DNA of 57,269 nucleotides from Synechococcus sp. AG-679-B05 (GTDB taxonomy: Bacteria; Cyanobacteriota; Cyanobacteriia; PCC-6307; Cyanobiaceae), in contig QCUJ01000008.1 of assembly GCA_003210795.1 (NCBI GenBank), positions 1 to 57,269 of the forward strand, read 5' to 3'. Of the stretch, positions 53,297-57,269 are shown one piece after another (the stretch's first letter is position 1; each line of letters begins with the position of its first letter). Under the pieces are notes generated by a model, which searched no databases, had not been told where the DNA came from, and was given only the letters and a program-made list of their open reading frames with translations. The position numbers and the translations under genes were made by a program.

Positions 53297-54766
53297 CTAC
53301 GACTGGTCAGACCTCGAGGCCGGGGGCAAGGGTGGCAGCAGAGGCGGGGGCGGTGCTTGATCCAGACCGATCTGGTCCGGCTCAGACGTCGGATTGAGCA
53401 GCGGATCGAGCAGCAAGGGCGGCGGAAGATCCGGAGGCAGAGGAATCACCGGCTCAAAGGCGCGCGGCAGGGGGTCGTCCATATCCTGGGGAAGCACAGG
53501 GTCATCGGGCTCTTCGGGAGCCATGCGAATCACCGGCTGCTGCAGCACAAGGGGATCGGCGGTGATGGGCGGCTCACGCAACGGGGCTCGATCGCTGTTG
53601 GCTGGCTGTGTCCGATCCGGAGCTGACGAATTCGATGGCGACATTTGAGATGGCGACGTCTTCGATGGGGAGGGAGCCCAGATCAGTCGAGCCAGTGGTT
53701 CCACCCCCTGCTCCATCACCCGATTCAGTCCAGCCAGAGCCCGGTCCGTCAGGTGTTGACCGAAGGCGACCGAACAATCCACCGGACCATCACAGCTTTG
53801 ATCGCCGGTCAATTTCGGGGTCAATCCAGCCATGAGGTCGCCTCGCAGCGGACGTTTCCGCGGGCTGAGCCGAAGCATGTACGGCACATGCACGAAGCTG
53901 GTGGCACCACCGCTGATCCAGTTGGCGTCCTCTTCCGTGAAACCCTTCACGCCGGGGATGATGAAACGGCTTTTTGATGCGTGATCTGGCATGTAAGCAG
54001 CCAGATAGCCACGCCGTCGGGCCAGATCCTTGGTTTGCTCAAGGGTGAGGCCATCTCGACTCATCAACACCTCCAGATGACCGTCATTCCGGAGGCCCAT
54101 CACCATGCGGATGCGGGGCAGGTAATAGCGAATCCGCTGCCCCATGCTGATGCTGTAAGCCCCCTTGTAGCTCTCTGGCGGATCCTCGAGATCGTTGTAA
54201 AGACTGTGGAGCCCGCCGATGAAGGTGTCGTAGCGACGGGTCTGTGCATCAGTCAGCTCGCCGTAACCGAAATCGATGCTGCCGTCGTGACGAATACCAA
54301 TGAAGGCCCGTTGACGAGAGGCCGTTCGGTTACGTCCTTTCCAGACGCGACGGCCGAATTTGAGATCTCCCAGAGGAACAGTGATTTCGCGTCCGGCACT
54401 GTCCACATGCCGCTCGTACATCGGACCGGACACATAGGCGAGAGCGGCACTGTCCTCATAAGCATCGAGTTCTCGATCCCACCCCTCCAGCAGACCGAAG
54501 CGCACCTGGCGCGGGTCGAGATCAAGGGCGTACACCTCGTCATCCGGGATGTAGTGGAACGGTTCGCCATCCCGACGGATGGCGTTTTCCAACCGAGCGT
54601 CCGCCGTCTGTGGGGGTGGAGGCGGCGCGGGGGCAATCGCAATCAACCCTCCCACCACAACAAAGGGAGACAGCAGCAGCGCCCAGCGTTTCCGCATCAG
54701 TCGCGTGATCCAAGGGCGTGGACGCCTGGCTCCAAGGCGGGTGGGGGCAGATGGCCGCCGTGTCAT
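53297..54766 (-). CDS. Membrane-anchored exported protein with a proline-rich tail, unknown
   Basis: A 489-residue protein. The ATG at 54766 overlaps the pdeM stop (ATGA), which fixes the start; a longer reading begins at 54808. A basic N-terminus and one hydrophobic segment (RWALLLSPFVVVGGLIAIA) suggest export with an anchor. A domain of about 290 residues follows (PFHYIPDDEVYALDLDPRQV, GQRIRYYLPRIRMVMGLRND, YLAAYMPDHASKSRFIIPGV), and then about 130 residues very rich in Pro, Ser and Asp. The domain is widely found in cyanobacteria, but I know no function. Confidence 0.75.
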   Translation of the reverse strand: MTRRPSAPTRLGARRPRPWITRLMRKRWALLLSPFVVVGGLIAIAPAPPPPPQTADARLENAIRRDGEPFHYIPDDEVYALDLDPRQVRFGLLEGWDRELDAYEDSAALAYVSGPMYERHVDSAGREITVPLGDLKFGRRVWKGRNRTASRQRAFIGIRHDGSIDFGYGELTDAQTRRYDTFIGGLHSLYNDLEDPPESYKGAYSISMGQRIRYYLPRIRMVMGLRNDGHLEVLMSRDGLTLEQTKDLARRRGYLAAYMPDHASKSRFIIPGVKGFTEEDANWISGGATSFVHVPYMLRLSPRKRPLRGDLMAGLTPKLTGDQSCDGPVDCSVAFGQHLTDRALAGLNRVMEQGVEPLARLIWAPSPSKTSPSQMSPSNSSAPDRTQPANSDRAPLREPPITADPLVLQQPVIRMAPEEPDDPVLPQDMDDPLPRAFEPVIPLPPDLPPPLLLDPLLNPTSEPDQIGLDQAPPPPLLPPLPPASRSDQS

Positions 54767-55437
54767 GCCGCGCGACGCTCCTGTTTTTGATCGCGGGGGT
54801 CGAACCAAGGAACGATGGCGCCGTCAGCCACAAGCCATTGCGCATAACCGTCGCCGCAGTCATGGCCTCCCGTCAACTGCCCAAAGGCCGGCACGACCAG
54901 ACGATCGGCAACTGGATCAAAAGCAAAACATGGCAACCGCAATCGATCTGCACGGCTGCGCAGTCGCGTCATCGGATGCAGATGACCACAAATGTTGAGA
55001 AGGCCTGGGAGCGGGGCGCGTTCCGGGATGTGACTCAACCAGAGGGACCCCAGCTGCCGCGACGGGTGCTGGGGAAGCCCTTCGATCCAGCTGTGCCGGT
55101 CGTGGTTGCCACCGATCAGCACCACTTCGCAATCACAGAGCTCGTGGAGATGAAGCAGGGTCTGACGCAATGCCGGGGTCAGGCCCTCGCGGGCATGGAT
55201 CAGATCACCCAGCAACAGCAACTGGTCCGGAGCCAAGGCGTGGCAAAGATCCAGCAGCGGGTTGAGGGTGCCGCGATCACCATCACTCGGCAGGGGGATG
55301 CCATGGGCCTGGAAGGCTTCGGCCTTGCCGAGGTGCAGATCAGCCAGCATGAGTTGGCGACCCGCCTCTCTCCACACCGCGCGCTGGGGGAGGAAGCGCA
55401 GAGTTTCCTCACGCCAGAACCAGTCGACCCCATCCAT
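54763..55437 (-). CDS. pdeM: Ligase-associated DNA damage response endonuclease PdeM (calcineurin-like phosphoesterase)
   Basis: A 224-residue metallophosphoesterase of the group found beside DNA ligase and an Lhr-type DEXH helicase. The metal ligands are in MLADLHLGKAEAF (Asp, His), LLLLGDLIHAREG (Asp), VVLIGGNHDRHS (Asn, His) and LLNICGHLHPM (His). The C-terminus ends VPWFDPRDQKQERRAA. The usual helicase neighbour is not seen on either side in this window, so the gene may act alone or have lost its partner. Its TGA overlaps the next gene's ATG. Confidence 0.88.
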   Translation of the reverse strand: MDGVDWFWREETLRFLPQRAVWREAGRQLMLADLHLGKAEAFQAHGIPLPSDGDRGTLNPLLDLCHALAPDQLLLLGDLIHAREGLTPALRQTLLHLHELCDCEVVLIGGNHDRHSWIEGLPQHPSRQLGSLWLSHIPERAPLPGLLNICGHLHPMTRLRSRADRLRLPCFAFDPVADRLVVPAFGQLTGGHDCGDGYAQWLVADGAIVPWFDPRDQKQERRAA

Positions 55438-55711
55438 CAAGGCAGCAATTCCGGATTGTGTCGTCCTAACTGCATCGCAACAGAGCGTCCAGAGATCACG
55501 CTGGCGTCATCCATCAGGGGGCATTGTGCCGCGTTTTCAGCAAGCAAACCAGCTGCCGCAGGAAACACTGAGATGACTGGAACAACGACTCAGCACCCTC
55601 GAGCAACAGCAGCGTTTCGAGTAGGCTTATGACCTCCGCATGGAAGTGGCGGACTGGCTGCTCAAAGATTTGAATGCCAATCTGGCGGTACCGCACCGCC
55701 GATAGGACCCC

Positions 55712-55792
55712 ATGACCCTTGCCCTGCTGATCGCCCTGGCAGGATCGCTCGTGGCAATGAGCGTGATCGTCAAACGTCTAGAGCAGCGTTGA
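55712..55792 (+). CDS. Possible 26-residue membrane peptide
   Basis: An ATG at 55712 opens a 26-codon frame, MTLALLIALAGSLVAMSVIV then KRLEQR, a single hydrophobic helix with a positive tail, the shape of short photosystem or cytochrome complex subunits. There is no recognised match, and the ribosome site is weak. It lies just before the decayed ligand-binding protein, whose frame overlaps its end. Confidence 0.3.
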   Translation: MTLALLIALAGSLVAMSVIVKRLEQR

Positions 55793-56239
55793 TCCGTCAC
55801 TGCCACTGGTTGATCAACCGACGGTCCCTGATCGTCACCGGGCTGATTGCCCTTGTTGCTTGCCTGGGAGAGCCAACGGTGGCTCGCACTCTGCGGGTGG
55901 GTGTCAGCGGATCAGCGCAGTTTGTCATTCAAGATCCCGTTGGAGCTGGCCGAGCGGCGAAAACTGCGCATCGTGGCCACAGAGTCTCTGGACAAAGGGG
56001 TTGAAGCGGTTCTGAACAACAGGACCGATACCTTGATCTTTGATCGCCCAGCGCTTCGCTATCACCTCAAGCTGAATCCAGACCTGGCGGCGCACGTGGC
56101 GCCTTTCACCCTGGCGGAGGAGACCTATGGGTTCGTCCTTCGCTGGGACGATCCCTTGCGCACCCCGCTCGATGTCTCGATCCTCAAATTGCAGCGCCAG
56201 GGCCAAGTGGAAGCCATGGTGAATGCCCTGCTCGACTAA
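55789..56239 (+). pseudogene. Decayed extracellular ligand-binding protein (GluR0/SBP_bac_3-like)
   Basis: The first frame encodes a signal peptide (SLIVTGLIALVACLGEP) and then RTLRVGVSGSAQFVIQD, the start of a periplasmic amino-acid-type binding domain. Near 55935 the reading must shift to the next frame, where PLELAERRKLRIVATESLDK and GVEAVLNNRTDTLIFDRPAL continue, ending FTLAEETYGFVLRWDDPLRT. Between these pieces, parts of the domain are missing, and no pore or C-lobe sequences are present. This is a frame-shifted, internally deleted remnant of a binding protein or ligand-gated channel. Confidence 0.75.
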
Positions 56240-56472
56240 CTCAGCGATCGATGCCGGCGCAGCGACTCCTCCAGGAGGTATGCGGCAAGGTTGCCGCAAC
56301 TGCGGCCCTCGTCCAGAGCATGACGCTTCAGTTCATCCATCACACCGCGAGGCAGGGTGACGTTGATCCGCTCGGAGCTGGCTGCATCCGCCACATCAGC
56401 GCTGCTGGGGGTGGGGCCATGGCCATCGATCCGCTGCTGCAGCTCCAGCACAAGATCCTGAAGTAGAGGCAC
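56236..56472 (-). CDS. Ribbon-helix-helix (RHH) protein
   Basis: A 78-residue protein whose second half is a ribbon-helix-helix DNA-binding domain: the strand ERINVTLPRGVM, then helix DELKRHALDEGRSCGNLA and AYLLEESLRRH. Such proteins are often antitoxins or small repressors, but no toxin gene is next to it. The start is a GTG at 56472; its stop overlaps the end of the decayed binding-protein gene by four bases on the other strand. Confidence 0.75.
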   Translation of the reverse strand: MPLLQDLVLELQQRIDGHGPTPSSADVADAASSERINVTLPRGVMDELKRHALDEGRSCGNLAAYLLEESLRRHRSLS

Positions 56473-56580
56473 GATTACGTATTTACTTGTCTCCTATATT
56501 GACACTATATCGTTCAGTGCGCCTGTCATCGGCTGCCATTCACCGACACGCGTAATGTGTCGTGGATTTTCCAGGGCCTG

Positions 56581-57168
56581 ATGCGTTCACTGCCGTTGAA
56601 GCTTGACCCCGGCAGCGATCTGCGTCTGAAACTCGAGGAGATCGGCCGTGATCAGGGCATCAACGGCTTCGTGCTGGGAGTAGTGGGCAACCTCACGAGA
56701 GCCGCCTTCCAATGCCCGGGCAAAGCGGAACCCACCGTGCTGGAGGGGGATCTGGAAGTAATCACCCTTAATGGCACCATCACACCGGAAGGCGTGCACC
56801 TTCACCTGAGCCTCTCCGATGGAGCCTGCCAAGTATGGGGAGGACACCTTGAACCAGGCACACTGGTTCAGAAGGGCGTCGATCTGCTGATCGGCGTGTT
56901 GGATCAGACCGCACCCAGCCCCCGCTCGCGAATCGAGCTGGCCGTTTTGCCAGGGTGTCCCTGGTGCGAGAGGGCCCTGCGGCTGCTTCGCACCCTGGAC
57001 CTGCCCCACAGCGTGATCACAGTCAACGACGACACCACCTTTGAGCAGTGCCGCGCCCGCAGCGGCATGCGCACCTTCCCGCAGGTTTTCGTCGACGGGA
57101 ATGTCATCGGCGGCTACGACGAACTCAGCGGCCTGCATGCATCCGGTGAACTCGCCCAACTCCGCTGA
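56581..57168 (+). CDS. DUF296 (PPC) domain fused to glutaredoxin
   Basis: A 195-residue protein with two domains. Residues 1-115 match DUF296/PPC, the plant-and-prokaryote-conserved domain: GFVLGVVGNLTRAAF, VHLHLSLSDGACQVWGGHLE, forming a trimeric barrel in known structures. After a short linker (SPRSRIE), residues 118-195 form a glutaredoxin with the dithiol CPWC, TFPQVFVDG and the GG signature VIGGYDEL. Fusions of these two domains are uncommon. The ATG at 56581 gives the conserved start; a GTG at 56557 is the alternative. Confidence 0.85.
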   Translation: MRSLPLKLDPGSDLRLKLEEIGRDQGINGFVLGVVGNLTRAAFQCPGKAEPTVLEGDLEVITLNGTITPEGVHLHLSLSDGACQVWGGHLEPGTLVQKGVDLLIGVLDQTAPSPRSRIELAVLPGCPWCERALRLLRTLDLPHSVITVNDDTTFEQCRARSGMRTFPQVFVDGNVIGGYDELSGLHASGELAQLR

Positions 57169-57269
57169 TCAGCCTCCCTTCTGGTCGCTGAAGCCCTGGT
57201 GGTGTCAACCCTGGTCCATCCTGAGCACCGGTGTCGTGATCTCGGTGGCCTCCTGGCTGGTGTTGCACC
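57146..57269 (+). CDS. Partial membrane protein cut by the window end
   Basis: A GTG at 57146 opens a frame that overlaps the end of the glutaredoxin fusion gene by 23 bases and runs off the window: VNSPNSADQPPFWSLKPWW then CQPWSILSTGVVISVASWL. The KPWWCQPWSI pattern is typical of a short cyanobacterial membrane protein of unknown role (I recall it as DUF6737-like). Only the first 41 residues are visible. Confidence 0.6.
   Translation, partial: MNSPNSADQPPFWSLKPWWCQPWSILSTGVVISVASWLVLH

Noticed and set aside
55514-55696. 60-codon minus-strand frame upstream of pdeM, considered as a helicase remnant
   Set aside because: The Leu-rich product shows none of the helicase motifs, so I cannot support a remnant.

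Overview
The window reads as a chromosomal segment of a marine picocyanobacterium, most likely a Synechococcus. The evidence is a magnesium chelatase H subunit (chlorophyll synthesis), two high-light-inducible (Hli) proteins, a CHASE2 adenylate cyclase, a set of domains of unknown function largely confined to cyanobacteria (DUF2949, DUF3038/DUF4335, DUF3104, DUF3288, DUF3685/Ycf55, DUF3727), a phosphoribulokinase of the proteobacterial type seen in alpha-cyanobacteria, and the gene string accD ... prk-leuB-lpxD-proB. No rRNA or tRNA gene, intact insertion sequence or CRISPR array was recognised.

Layout. 1-9.1 kb: the 5' two thirds of chlH (minus), divergent from dapB, then an hli gene behind an HLR1-like repeat, a UbiH-type flavin hydroxylase, DUF2949, apt, the DUF3038/DUF4335 pair, an EF-hand protein and an OmpR-type response regulator. 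9.1-13.2 kb: an AT-rich, gene-poor island with a 51-residue Hli protein and several very small proteins. It separates the response regulator from its probable histidine kinase (13.2-14.6 kb), and a decayed copy of the regulator 3' end sits just before the kinase. 14.6-20.7 kb: polyphosphate kinase 2, the cyclase (disrupted 5' end), an NmrA-like SDR, an LRR/RTX-like gene split by an amber codon, and small conserved proteins. 20.8-23.6 kb: arsJ with its GAPDH partner lacking the N-terminal Rossmann start, and a DUF938 methyltransferase. 23.7-33.5 kb: MscS, purS-purQ, a S66 carboxypeptidase and a gamma-glutamyltransferase, class II and class I aldolases in tandem, and accD with a secreted protein and a Gfo/Idh oxidoreductase. 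33.5-35.1 kb: 1.6 kb without a protein gene but rich in hairpins and convergent terminators. 35.1-36.9 kb: ferritin and a dead prepilin peptidase gene. 36.9-49.9 kb: a dense, mostly minus-strand core (prk, leuB, lpxD, proB, YqeG-type phosphatase, DUF3727, ruvX, GNAT, CofE-like, lumenal thioredoxin-fold protein, Ycf55-like, a Fur-family regulator with a palindrome before it, hisA), then a CSP41-like epimerase and pgsA. 49.9-57.3 kb: small genes, a CBS protein, a short L,D-transpeptidase, DUF3104, DUF3288, a long proline-rich protein coupled to PdeM, a decayed ligand-binding protein, a ribbon-helix-helix protein, and a DUF296-glutaredoxin fusion.

Themes. Housekeeping genes are tightly packed, often with ATGA stop/start overlaps. 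Between them lie gene-poor patches and an unusual number of broken genes (pilD, the cyclase 5' end, LRR/RTX, GAPDH, L,D-transpeptidase, ligand-binding protein). These breaks could be real decay or, in part, sequencing error. The most interesting unexplained parts are the island inside the two-component pair and the structured gene-free stretch before ferritin.
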